This document shows, piece after piece, positions 1 to 7,514 of a DNA stretch of 11,739 nt (its first letter is position 1; the number at the start of each line of letters is the position of its first letter). A program made the position numbers and the translations under genes. Source of the stretch: DASUKL01 sp036278755 (lineage in GTDB: Bacteria > Chloroflexota > Limnocylindria > Limnocylindrales > CSP1-4). The notes beneath the pieces are model-generated. The model saw nothing but the letters and a program-made list of their open reading frames with translations, did no database searches and had not been told where the DNA came from. The stretch is taken from NCBI GenBank assembly GCA_036278755.1, contig DASUKL010000058.1:1-11739 (forward strand). The letters run 5' to 3'.

Positions 1-357
1 GCCGGCCTGGGCTTCTGCGTCAGCCTGCGCAAGGGGCCGTTCCTCGGCCGCGACGCCCTCTTGGCTGGCCGCCAGGCGGGCCTCCGGCGGCGGCTGCGGA
101 CGCTCCTCGTCGGCGGGCCCGAGTACCTCACCCTCTACGGCGGCGAGGCGGTCAGCCTCGACGGCCGGGTCGTGAGCCGGATCCGGAGCTGCGCCTACGG
201 GCACACCGTGGGTCGCAACGTGGCCTTCGCCTATCTGCCGCCCGACCTCGACGACACGGCCGCCCCGTTGGAGGTCGAGGTCTTCGGCCGGCAGGTCGCC
301 GCGCAGCTGGCCCCGGACGTCCTCTACGACCCGGACGGGCGGCGGGTGAAGGGCTAG
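1..357 (+). CDS. C-terminal end of a GcvT-domain (dimethylglycine/sarcosine dehydrogenase-like) protein, 5' truncated by the window
   Basis: The frame is open from base 1 to the TAG at 355-357, giving the last 118 residues of a longer protein. It begins AGLGFCVSL and includes FLGRDAL, VAFAYLP, a VEVFG strand and a final LYDPDGRRVKG. This aligns without gaps over its whole length to the last 118 residues of the complete flavoprotein at 4207-6654 (AGLGFCVKL, FIGRPAL, IAYAYLP, VDVFG, LYDPAGERIRS), with about half the residues identical by eye. That places it in the GCV_T_C barrel of the aminomethyltransferase family. In this family the fold binds tetrahydrofolate and accepts the one-carbon unit released by oxidative demethylation. 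By analogy the missing part could be an FAD (DAO) domain plus the GcvT N-terminal domain, but a stand-alone GcvT-like protein is also possible. The next gene on the same strand starts 74 bases downstream, and a shared transcript is plausible. Confidence 0.8.
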   Translation, partial: AGLGFCVSLRKGPFLGRDALLAGRQAGLRRRLRTLLVGGPEYLTLYGGEAVSLDGRVVSRIRSCAYGHTVGRNVAFAYLPPDLDDTAAPLEVEVFGRQVAAQLAPDVLYDPDGRRVKG

Positions 358-431
358 AGTAGGACGCCAGCGCGGCCATCGGGCGGAGGTCCCAGCCGCC
401 AGCAACGGGAGCCGCTGAAGGGAGACGGCCC

Positions 432-1427
432 ATGCCGTTCGGCCGGGGCAGACCGAAGAAGCGCCCCACGCGCATCTTTTTCGCCACGGACCTGCACGGC
501 TCCGAGCGCACCTTCCGCAAGTTCGTCAATGCCGGCCGGTTCTACGGCGTGGACGTCCTGGTCATGGGCGGCGACATCATGGGCAAGCTGGCCCTGCCCA
601 TCATCCACGAGGGCGGGGAGCGCTACCGGGTCACCCTCCACGGGCGGGTCGAGCATTTCGAAGGCCAGGCCACCCTGCAGGCCATGGAGGACCGCATCGC
701 CTTCCTGGGCTTCTACAGCCAGGTCATGGAGCCCGACGAGTACGCGGCCCTGCAGGCTGATCCGGCGGCCGTCGAGCGCCTCTTCCACGACCTCGCCGCC
801 AAGCGCCTCTCAGGCTGGGTGGACGTCGTCGAGACGCGCCTCAAGGGCAGCGGTCTGCGTTGCTACGCCACGGGCGGCAACGACGACGTGCCGGCCGTCA
901 TGGAGCTCCTGGAGCACGCCTCGGGCGGCGAGTTCCGCTACGTCGAGCACGAGGCCGTGCAGATCGACGACGACCACACCATGGTCAGCCTGGCCTACAC
1001 CAACCCCACCCCCTGGCACACCCCCCGCGAGGCCAGCGAGGAGGAGCTGTGGTCGATGATCGAGGGCGTCACGGCCAGCGTCGCCGACCGCGAGCGGCTG
1101 ATCTTCAACTTCCACGCCCCGCCCAAGGACTCGACCCTCGACATCTGCCCCACGCTCGACTGGACGACGGACCCGCCGACCCAGATCCTCGTCGCTGGCC
1201 AGACCGTGCCCCATGGCGCGGGCAGCACCTCCGTGCGGCGGGCCATCGAGACCCTCCAGCCCATGCTGGGCCTGCACGGCCACATCCACGAATCGCAGGC
1301 CGCCACGCGCATCGGTCGGACGGTCTGCCTCAACCCCGGCAGCGAGTACGGCGAGGGGGTGCTCCACGGGGCCATCGTCTCCATCTCCGAGGGGAAGGTG
1401 GAGAGCTACCAGATGACGTGCGGCTGA
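432..1427 (+). CDS. Calcineurin-like metallophosphoesterase with a long insertion
   Basis: This 331-residue protein has the metallophosphoesterase metal-site motifs in order: TDLHGS (D20, H22), GGDIMGK (D48), GGNDD (N150), FNFHAPP (H228) and GLHGHIH (H284, H286). After these comes LNPGSEYGEG, typical of YfcE-like phosphodiesterases. Such enzymes use two metal ions to hydrolyse phosphomono- or phosphodiesters. The substrate here is unknown. There is no signal peptide or membrane segment, so it should be cytoplasmic. Two things are odd. The usual GNH(D/E) motif reads GNDD, so the family's common histidine is absent, as it also is in GNCD-type members. About 100 residues separate the D48 and N150 motifs, whereas small YfcE-type enzymes have roughly 35. 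The ATG start is supported by AAGGGAG at 418-424, seven bases upstream. It lies between the demethylase fragment and the permease gene on the same strand. Confidence 0.86.
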   Translation: MPFGRGRPKKRPTRIFFATDLHGSERTFRKFVNAGRFYGVDVLVMGGDIMGKLALPIIHEGGERYRVTLHGRVEHFEGQATLQAMEDRIAFLGFYSQVMEPDEYAALQADPAAVERLFHDLAAKRLSGWVDVVETRLKGSGLRCYATGGNDDVPAVMELLEHASGGEFRYVEHEAVQIDDDHTMVSLAYTNPTPWHTPREASEEELWSMIEGVTASVADRERLIFNFHAPPKDSTLDICPTLDWTTDPPTQILVAGQTVPHGAGSTSVRRAIETLQPMLGLHGHIHESQAATRIGRTVCLNPGSEYGEGVLHGAIVSISEGKVESYQMTCG

Positions 1428-1466
1428 CCCGAGCCGCGCCCACCAGGCGAGGGAGGTGACCACCCC

Positions 1467-1492
1467 AGCGAAGCGATGGAGAGCGAAACGAT
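1467..1492. repeat. Short direct repeat upstream of the permease gene
   Basis: An 11-base element, AGCGAAGCGAT at 1467-1477, recurs as AGCGAAACGAT at 1482-1492 with one mismatch and a 15-base period. It lies in the 137-base gap between the phosphoesterase stop and the permease start, about 75-100 bases before the ATG. It could be an operator half-site pair for a regulator of the transporter, or it could be chance. No convincing -35/-10 pair was found beside it. Confidence 0.3.
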
Positions 1493-1564
1493 CCCGCCCC
1501 ACCCGAGGCCGCGGCCCGTCCCGACCGTGGCCCGTATCACCCCCAACACGATCGAGGAGGATGG

Positions 1565-3193
1565 ATGACCGCTGCGACCACCGCCCCTGAGGTCTTCGTT
1601 CGGAAGGCGTCGGGGCTCGTCCGGGTCATGTCGCCGACGTCGGCCTTCGTCTACAACATCCTGACCATGGGGCTCATCTTCCCCTGGACCTACCTCTGGG
1701 CCCCGGGGGCGCTGCCCGGCGGTCAGCTCGTGTGGGGGATCCTGCTGGCGATGGTCCTCGAGATCCCCATCGCTTTCGCCTATGTCTGGCTCTCCACGGC
1801 CATGCCTCGCTCCGGCGGGGACTACGTCTTCCAGAGCCGCATCTTCGGGGGCGGCGTGGCCTTCACCGTGGTCATGTCCGGCTACGTCATCTGGATCCTG
1901 CAGTGGGTCGCCCTCAGCGGCTGGCTGCTGGCCGAACTGGGCTTCGCCCCGCTCTTCACCGGCCTGGGCGCCTATCTCGGCAACTCGACCCTGGCCGACA
2001 TCGGGGCCTGGTTCGTCACGCCCTGGGGCGTCGTCATCACCAGCATCGTCAATGCCCTGGCCTCGCTGATCCTCCTGGTGAGCGGCTTCAAGAACTACGT
2101 CCGGGTCCAGTGGATCATGTTCGTGGCCACGCTCATCGCCTTCGCCACGATGATCGTCGTGCTCTTCGCCGCGGCCCCGAACCTGGTGCCCGGCCAGCTC
2201 GACGCCTTCTCCAAGGCCATCGGCGGACCGACCGACTTCTACAACAGCGCCGTGAGCGCCACCCAGACCGCGGGCATCGACATCCACCCGCCCTTCAGCC
2301 TGCTGGCCACACTGCTCGTGGCGCCCATCGCCTGGACCTCGCTCCAGTGGGCCACCTACAGTGCCCAGCAGAACGGCGAGATCAAGGACGCCCGCTCGTT
2401 CAGCAGCCAGGTCAAGATCATCCTCGGTTCGCTCATCGCCACCGGCGTCCTGCTGGCCGTGCTCGCCGTGGCCGTCGAGCACGCCGTGGGCGACAGCTTC
2501 CTGACCGTCGCCGGAGCCGGCTACTGGTCCGGTGTCTCGGAGGCGACCCTCAACGGCTCGTGGCTGTGGCCCAACCTCATCGCCGTGGCCCTCAGCGCCA
2601 GCCCCCTGGTCGTCCTCCTCATCGGCATCGGCTACATCCTCAACTCGTTCCAGATCGTCAACAACTGCTACATCGGCATGACCCGGGTCATGGTCGCCAT
2701 GTCCCTCGACCGGGTCCTGCCCGAATGGGTCAGCCGGGTCAACGAGCGGTTCCACACGCCGGTCAATGCCCACGTCCTCTACTTCGTGGCCAGCATCCCG
2801 GTCATCCTGCTCTACAACCTCTACGGCTCCTGGGCCGCCCTGACCCTGGGCGTGACCTTCGCCTGCGGCTATGTCTTCGTCATCACCTGCCTCGCCGGGG
2901 CCCTGCTGCCGTATCGGGCCAAGGACCTCTACGAGGCCTCGCCCGGTTCGAAGTACACCCTGGGCGGCATCCCCTGGGTCACGATCCTGGGGCTCGTCGG
3001 CTTCGTCACCGGCGGGCTCATGGTCCTGCTGTTCATCTTCAACGAGCAGCTGGGTCTGACCACGGACCTGGCCCGCATCGTGGTCATCGCCGTCCTCGTC
3101 GTGTCAGCTGCCTGGTACCTCATCGTCAAGGCCGTCCAGCGCACGCGCGGCATCAACGTCGAGTACGCCTTCAAGGAGATCCCTCCGGAGTGA
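1565..3193 (+). CDS. APC-family amino acid/amine permease, 12 TM segments
   Basis: This 542-residue integral membrane protein shows about 12 hydrophobic segments, at roughly 23-46, 53-78, 98-128, 152-173, 180-205, 243-265, 285-305, 338-358, 403-418, 422-448, 470-492 and 502-522. The cytoplasmic motif after TM2, AMPRSGGDYVF (79-89), is typical of the AA_permease_2 branch of the amino acid-polyamine-organocation superfamily. ARSFSSQVK and the long loop of TM8-TM9 with MSLDRVLPEWVSRVNERFHTPV are also family-like. The expected role is secondary uptake, by proton symport or exchange, of an amino acid or amine across the cytoplasmic membrane. Specificity cannot be read from sequence. The ATG at 1565 follows GAGGAGG (1554-1560), a strong ribosome binding site. 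The neighbouring demethylase and choline-kinase-like genes make a methylated amino acid or quaternary amine a reasonable guess for substrate, but this is inference only. Downstream it converges on a phosphotransferase gene. Confidence 0.88.
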   Translation: MTAATTAPEVFVRKASGLVRVMSPTSAFVYNILTMGLIFPWTYLWAPGALPGGQLVWGILLAMVLEIPIAFAYVWLSTAMPRSGGDYVFQSRIFGGGVAFTVVMSGYVIWILQWVALSGWLLAELGFAPLFTGLGAYLGNSTLADIGAWFVTPWGVVITSIVNALASLILLVSGFKNYVRVQWIMFVATLIAFATMIVVLFAAAPNLVPGQLDAFSKAIGGPTDFYNSAVSATQTAGIDIHPPFSLLATLLVAPIAWTSLQWATYSAQQNGEIKDARSFSSQVKIILGSLIATGVLLAVLAVAVEHAVGDSFLTVAGAGYWSGVSEATLNGSWLWPNLIAVALSASPLVVLLIGIGYILNSFQIVNNCYIGMTRVMVAMSLDRVLPEWVSRVNERFHTPVNAHVLYFVASIPVILLYNLYGSWAALTLGVTFACGYVFVITCLAGALLPYRAKDLYEASPGSKYTLGGIPWVTILGLVGFVTGGLMVLLFIFNEQLGLTTDLARIVVIAVLVVSAAWYLIVKAVQRTRGINVEYAFKEIPPE

Positions 3194-3198
3194 CGTGA

Positions 3199-3218
3199 GG
3201 TCCCGCGCGAGCGGGATC
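3199..3218. terminator. Hairpin between convergent genes, possible bidirectional terminator
   Basis: TCCCGC (3201-3206) and GCGGGA (3211-3216) are perfect inverted repeats around a four-base GCGA loop. One G-T wobble and one G-C pair extend the stem to eight pairs. It sits in the 30-base gap between the permease stop and the stop of the - strand phosphotransferase, the expected place for a shared terminator. Neither side has a T tract, so intrinsic termination would be weak or non-canonical. Confidence 0.45.
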
Positions 3219-3223
3219 CGGGC

Positions 3224-4165
3224 TCAGGGTGCCTGGCGGACCCCATCCAGCCAGGCCCCGAAGTCCGGGCCGTCGAGGGCGGCCGAGGCCCGCGCCCAGC
3301 GCTCGGTCGCCCAGGCGGTGAAGTCGTAGTCGATGGTCGAGATGCGGGCCTGGATGGCCGCCCACAGCGTCCAGCCCACGTCCGACATGATCATCTGCAG
3401 CCGCATCCGGGCCAGGAGGGGCTGACTGCGACGGCCGAAGTAGGCCGCCGCCAGCCGCTCCTGCCGGTCGGCCTCCCAGCCCAGCTCCTGGCAGGTGTTG
3501 CCAAGCTCGAAGGTCGGGTCGCCGTTGCCGCTGTACTCGTAGTCGACGATGCGCAGCCGGCGGCCGTCGTCGAGGTAGTTCTCGGCCAGCAGGTCGTTGT
3601 GGCAGGGCAGGCTGGGCAGCGGCCGCCGGGCGCAGGCCGCAGCGATCCGCTCCACGAGCGGCAGGTGCTCGCGGTAGCCGTCGGGTATGGCGATGTCCCG
3701 CTCGTCGACGAGGCGGAGGTAGGCGGGCGCCAGGCGGAACATGTCGAAGTCGAGCCGGAAACGCGGCCCGGCGTGCAAGCGGCGCAAGACCTCCGCCACG
3801 CGTTCCGGCATCTCCGGGGCCGAGAAGGCCGCGTTGGACATCGTCCGGCCCTCGAGCCACTCGAGGACCAGCACGTTCGAGCCCGGAAGACGGTGGAGGA
3901 CCCGCGGCCCGACCCCCACGGAGGCCGCCGCGGCCGTGTTGTGGGCCTCGTTGTCGCGATCGATCGACAGCAGCTCGCTGGCCGCCCCGGGGAGGCGCAC
4001 GAAACAGGGCTGACCGTCGACCACGACGCGGTAGTTGGCGTTGGTCAGGCCGCCGCTCAGGGGCTCGGCCTCGACCTGCCGGCCGCGCCAGGCGGGGATC
4101 GCGGCGATGACCTCCTCGATCGTCAACGTGGCCTCCTGCTGCTCCCTGTCCCGCCGGTCCGACAT
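3224..4165 (-). CDS. Choline/ethanolamine kinase-like (APH-fold) phosphotransferase
   Basis: This 313-residue soluble protein has the fold landmarks of the choline kinase/aminoglycoside phosphotransferase superfamily. A nucleotide-loop strand LSGGLTNANYRV (36-47) is followed by the FVRLPG strand, the hinge-like LVLEWLEG (99-106), the catalytic loop CHNDLLAEN (188-196, D191 as catalytic base) and the metal-binding IVDYEYSGNGDPTFELGN (206-223, D208). IVD(Y/W)EYxGxGDPxFxLGN is characteristic of the choline-kinase branch rather than antibiotic-resistance APH enzymes. It probably transfers the ATP gamma-phosphate to the hydroxyl of a small amino alcohol or related compound; the substrate is not known. 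ATG at 4163-4165 is preceded by AAGGA at short spacing. It is divergent from the flavoprotein gene, with only about 40 bases between them, so the two may share a control region. A clear paralogue lies at 7514-8548. Confidence 0.85.
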   Translation of the reverse strand: MSDRRDREQQEATLTIEEVIAAIPAWRGRQVEAEPLSGGLTNANYRVVVDGQPCFVRLPGAASELLSIDRDNEAHNTAAAASVGVGPRVLHRLPGSNVLVLEWLEGRTMSNAAFSAPEMPERVAEVLRRLHAGPRFRLDFDMFRLAPAYLRLVDERDIAIPDGYREHLPLVERIAAACARRPLPSLPCHNDLLAENYLDDGRRLRIVDYEYSGNGDPTFELGNTCQELGWEADRQERLAAAYFGRRSQPLLARMRLQMIMSDVGWTLWAAIQARISTIDYDFTAWATERWARASAALDGPDFGAWLDGVRQAP

Positions 4166-4206
4166 CGTATCCTTGGCCCGTCCCAGCAGGTGGAGGAGTG
4201 AGGCCC

Positions 4207-6654
4207 GTGGTCGAGCACGCGCAGGCGGTCGTCATCGGCGGCGGCGTCGGCGGGACGAGCGTGGCCTACCACCTCACGGAGCTCGGCTGGCGCGACGTCG
4301 TGCTCCTCGATCGGGCGGGCCTGACCTCCGGTTCCACGTTCCACTCGGCCGGCCTGGTGGGCCAGCTGCGCAGCACCACGACCCTGACCCGGATGATGAT
4401 GTACGGCGCCGCGCTCTACCGCCGCCTGGGAGCCGAGACGGGCATCGACGTCTCATGGCACGAGGTCGGCTCCCTGCGCCTGGCCAGCACCCGGCCGCGC
4501 TTCGAGGAGCTGCAGCGCCAGGTGGGCTGGGCCCGGACGTTCGGCCTGCCGCTCGAGCTGCTGACCACCCAGGAGGCCCACGATCGCTTCCCGCTCTTCG
4601 ATCCGGAGGGTGTCCTGGGCGCCGTCTTCCTGCCCACCGACGGCTGGCTGGACCCTTCCAACCTGGCTCTCGCCCTGGCCGCCGGGGCCCGGGCTCGGGG
4701 GGCCCGCATCCTGACCGAGCACCGCGTCACGGGCATCGCCGTGGAGGGCGGCCGGGTCCGGGGCGTGACCACCGATCGCGGCGACTTCCGCACCGACGTC
4801 GTGGTCGACGCGGCCGGCATGTGCGCCCCCGAGGTGGGCCGCCTGGCGGGCGTCGAGGTGCCGATCATCCCCATGGCCCACCAGTACCTGCTCACCAAGC
4901 CCATCTCCGGGGTGGAGGCCGGCTTCCCCACCCTGCGCGACCCTGACAACCTCGTCTACTTCCGCGAGGAGGTCGGTGGCCTGTGCATGGGCGGCTACGA
5001 ACGTGACCCCGCACCCTGGGCCCTCGACGGCGTGCCGCCCGACTTCAACGGCAAGCTGCTGGCTCCCGACTGGCCGCGCTTCGCCTCGATCATGGAAGGC
5101 GCCGTGCGGCGCGTGCCGGCCATCGAGGGCGCCGAGGTCACCCGGCTCATCAACGGCCCGGAGGCCTTCACCCCCGACAACGAGTTCATCCTGGGCGAAT
5201 CGGAGGTCGGCGGCTTCTTCGTGGCCGCTGGCTTCTGCGCCCACGGTATCGCTGGGGCCGGCGGCATCGGCCAGCAGGTGGCGCAGTGGATCGTGGGCGG
5301 CGAGCCGGAGCTGGACCTGTGGCACATGGACATCCGCCGCTTCGGCGCGCAGTACCGCAGCCAGGCGCACACCCTGGCCCGGACCATCGAGACGTACGCC
5401 ACCTACTACGACATCCACTACCCCAACGAGGAGCGCCAGGCGGGCCGGCCGCTGCGCCTCTCGCCGGCCTACGACGAGCTGGCCGCCCTGGGCTGCGCGT
5501 TCGGTGAGAAGTCGGGCTGGGAGCGGCCCAACTGGTTCACCGCCAACGAGGACGGGGCCGGGGTCCGGCCGGCCGCCGACTTGGAGGCCCTCCGGCCCCA
5601 CGGCTGGGCCGGGCAGCACTGGTCGCCGGCCATCGGGGCGGAGGCCCTGGCCTGTCGCGAGCGGGCGGCCCTCTTCGACGAATCGAGCTTCGCCAAGATC
5701 GAGGTCGCCGGTCCGGGCGCCTGCGCGCTCTTGCAGCGGCTGTGCGACAACGACGTCGATCGGGACGTGGGCAGCCTGACCTACACCCAGATGCTGAACA
5801 GCCGGGGCGGCATCGAGTGCGACTTCACCGTCACCCGCCTGGCCCCCGACCGCTATCTCATCGTGACCGGCACGGCTTTCGGCAACCACGACCTGTCGTG
5901 GATCCGCCGCCACGCCCCCGACGACGGCTCGGTCACGGTGCGCGACGTGACCTCGGAACGGGCCTGCCTGGGCCTGTGGGGCCCACGGGCCCGCGACATC
6001 CTGGCCACCGTGACGCGGGACGACGTCTCCGACGCCGGCTTCCCCTACCTCACCGCCCGCCCCATCACCGTCGGTTCGGTGCCCCTCATGGCCCTCCGGG
6101 TGACCTACGTCGGCGAGCTGGGCTGGGAGCTCTACCCGCCCGCTGAGTACGGGCGCAGCCTGTGGCGGACGCTGTGGGAGGCCGGCCGGCCTCACGGCCT
6201 GGTGGCCGGCGGCTACCGGGCCATCGAGGCCCTCCGCCTGGAGAAGGGCTACCGCGTGTGGTCCACCGACATCACGCCCGAAGAGACACCCTACGAGGCC
6301 GGGCTGGGCTTCTGCGTCAAGCTCGACAAGCCCGACTTCATCGGCCGGCCAGCGCTCCTGGCGGCCAAGGAGGCCGGCCCGCCGGGCCGGCGCCTGCGCT
6401 GCCTCGTCCTCGACGACCCGCTGGCGTCCTGCCTGGGCAACGAGCCGGTCCGGTCCGAGGGCCGGGTCGCGGGCCGGGTCACCACCGGCGGCTACGGCTT
6501 CGCCGTCCAGCGCAGCATCGCCTACGCCTACCTGCCGGCCGCCCAGGCGGCCTTCGGGACGCGGGTCGAGGTGGATGTCTTCGGCACCTGGGTGGAGGCG
6601 ACCGTCAGCCGCGAGCCGCTCTACGACCCGGCCGGCGAGCGGATCCGCTCGTGA
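4207..6654 (+). CDS. FAD-dependent oxidoreductase with C-terminal GcvT domain (dimethylglycine/sarcosine dehydrogenase-like)
   Basis: This 815-residue two-part enzyme (numbering from 4207) starts with a Rossmann FAD motif, VVIGGGVGGTS (11-16 for the glycines). TSGSTFHSAG follows, and its His46 matches the histidine that covalently binds FAD in mitochondrial dimethylglycine and sarcosine dehydrogenases. The DAO domain runs to about 365, then a short FAO_M-type linker to about 425. A GcvT folate-binding domain (about 430-690) retains Asp539 in GGIECDFTV, and a GCV_T_C barrel (about 715-815) follows. Family members oxidise N-methyl groups and pass the carbon to tetrahydrofolate as 5,10-methylene-THF, with electrons going to ETF. 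No ETF gene is in the window. The first GTG of the frame is at 4198, but GGAGGAG at 4192-4198 is eight bases from the GTG at 4207, so I prefer 4207. It is followed by hisN with a 4-base overlap. The exact substrate (dimethylglycine, sarcosine or another N-methyl amine) is not determined. Confidence 0.88.
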   Translation: MVEHAQAVVIGGGVGGTSVAYHLTELGWRDVVLLDRAGLTSGSTFHSAGLVGQLRSTTTLTRMMMYGAALYRRLGAETGIDVSWHEVGSLRLASTRPRFEELQRQVGWARTFGLPLELLTTQEAHDRFPLFDPEGVLGAVFLPTDGWLDPSNLALALAAGARARGARILTEHRVTGIAVEGGRVRGVTTDRGDFRTDVVVDAAGMCAPEVGRLAGVEVPIIPMAHQYLLTKPISGVEAGFPTLRDPDNLVYFREEVGGLCMGGYERDPAPWALDGVPPDFNGKLLAPDWPRFASIMEGAVRRVPAIEGAEVTRLINGPEAFTPDNEFILGESEVGGFFVAAGFCAHGIAGAGGIGQQVAQWIVGGEPELDLWHMDIRRFGAQYRSQAHTLARTIETYATYYDIHYPNEERQAGRPLRLSPAYDELAALGCAFGEKSGWERPNWFTANEDGAGVRPAADLEALRPHGWAGQHWSPAIGAEALACRERAALFDESSFAKIEVAGPGACALLQRLCDNDVDRDVGSLTYTQMLNSRGGIECDFTVTRLAPDRYLIVTGTAFGNHDLSWIRRHAPDDGSVTVRDVTSERACLGLWGPRARDILATVTRDDVSDAGFPYLTARPITVGSVPLMALRVTYVGELGWELYPPAEYGRSLWRTLWEAGRPHGLVAGGYRAIEALRLEKGYRVWSTDITPEETPYEAGLGFCVKLDKPDFIGRPALLAAKEAGPPGRRLRCLVLDDPLASCLGNEPVRSEGRVAGRVTTGGYGFAVQRSIAYAYLPAAQAAFGTRVEVDVFGTWVEATVSREPLYDPAGERIRS

Positions 6655-7514
6655 ACGGGGCGCCCGAGCCGAACGCCGGCGAGGCGCCCGAGCCGACGGC
6701 CGAACGCGCGCCGGAACCCGTGTCCGACGCCGGACCCGACACGCAGGCCTGGCTCGAGCTGGCCCTGGCCGTCTGCGACGAGGCCGACGCCCTGGCCCTG
6801 GGCGGCTTCCGCCGCGACCTGCACATCCGGACCAAGCCGGATCGGAGCCTCGTGACCCAGGTCGACGAGGCCATCGAGCGCCATGTCCGCGAGCGCATCC
6901 TGGCCGCCTATCCCGACCACGGCCTGGTCGGCGAGGAGTACGGCGAAGAAGCCGGGGCCGGCGCGACCCGCTGGTACGTCGACCCCATCGACGCCACCCA
7001 CAACTTCGTGCGCGGCGTGCCGGTCTTCGCCACGCTCGTGGCCGCCGAGCATCAGGGCCGGCTGCAGGTCGCGGTGGTGAGCGCCCCGGCCCTGGGTCAG
7101 CGCTGGTTCGCCCACAGGGGCGGGGGGGCCTGGGCTCGGGCGGCAGGAGGGCCTGCTCGGCGGCTTCGGACATCGGCCGTCGGGCGCATCGAGGACGCCT
7201 CGCTGGCCTACAGCTCGCCGGCCTCGGTCGAACCGCGGGCGCCCGGGCTGCGGGAGGTCCTGGCTCGGGCCTGGCGCGATCGCGGCTTCGGTGACTTCTG
7301 GGGCTATGCCCTCCTGGCCGAGGGGGCGGTCGACGCCATGGTCGAGGTGGGCATCCACAGCTGGGACCTGGCGGCGCCCACGCTGCTGGTCGAGGAGGCC
7401 GGGGGGCGGGTCACCGACTTCCGCGGCCGGCCCTCGTTCGCCGGCCCCACCGTGCTGGCCTCCAACGGGCCGCTCCACGAGGAGCTGCTGCGCGACCTGC
7501 GGGGCGTGCCCTGA
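6651..7514 (+). CDS. hisN: Inositol-monophosphatase-family phosphatase, HisN (histidinol-phosphatase) type
   Basis: This 287-residue protein has the IMPase motifs: GEEYGEE (94-100), DPIDATHNF (111-119, metal ligands D111 and D114) and HSWDLAAPTLLVEEAGG (236-252, D239). The stretches VRGVPVFATLV, VVSAPALGQRWFA, GDFWGYALLAEGAVD and LAYSSP closely resemble the HisN-type histidinol-phosphate phosphatases of actinomycetes, more than generic SuhB. That family removes phosphate from L-histidinol phosphate using Mg2+. No histidine-biosynthesis gene is nearby, and here it is coupled to a flavoprotein and a kinase, so another phosphorylated substrate is possible. The GTG at 6651 overlaps the upstream stop (GTGA), suggesting translational coupling. 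The first 25 residues are a disordered-looking tract with APEP three times. GTG at 6720 would give a 264-residue protein of usual family length. The consensus DPIDGT glycine is alanine here (A115), while the following Thr116 is kept. Confidence 0.78.
   Translation: MNGAPEPNAGEAPEPTAERAPEPVSDAGPDTQAWLELALAVCDEADALALGGFRRDLHIRTKPDRSLVTQVDEAIERHVRERILAAYPDHGLVGEEYGEEAGAGATRWYVDPIDATHNFVRGVPVFATLVAAEHQGRLQVAVVSAPALGQRWFAHRGGGAWARAAGGPARRLRTSAVGRIEDASLAYSSPASVEPRAPGLREVLARAWRDRGFGDFWGYALLAEGAVDAMVEVGIHSWDLAAPTLLVEEAGGRVTDFRGRPSFAGPTVLASNGPLHEELLRDLRGVP

Noticed and set aside
382..400. GGCGG/CCGCC inverted repeat before the phosphoesterase gene, considered as a terminator.
   Set aside because: It has only five pairs, a nine-base loop and no T tract. 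In such GC-rich sequence this is expected by chance.
1406..2773. A 455-codon - strand open frame opposite the permease gene.
   Set aside because: It is a highly charged low-complexity product with no family resemblance. The + strand has a clear 12-TM permease.
4166..4206. TATCCT at 4168-4173 considered as a -10 box for the flavoprotein operon in the divergent gap.
   Set aside because: It fits TANNNT, but there is no -35 match and the motif is too loose to call on its own.
4453..7173. A 906-codon open frame on the - strand, antisense to the flavoprotein and hisN.
   Set aside because: Its translation is low-complexity (Arg, Gly, Ala, Pro), has no recognisable domain and mirrors the codon positions of well-supported + strand genes. 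Such open antisense frames are a by-product of very high GC.
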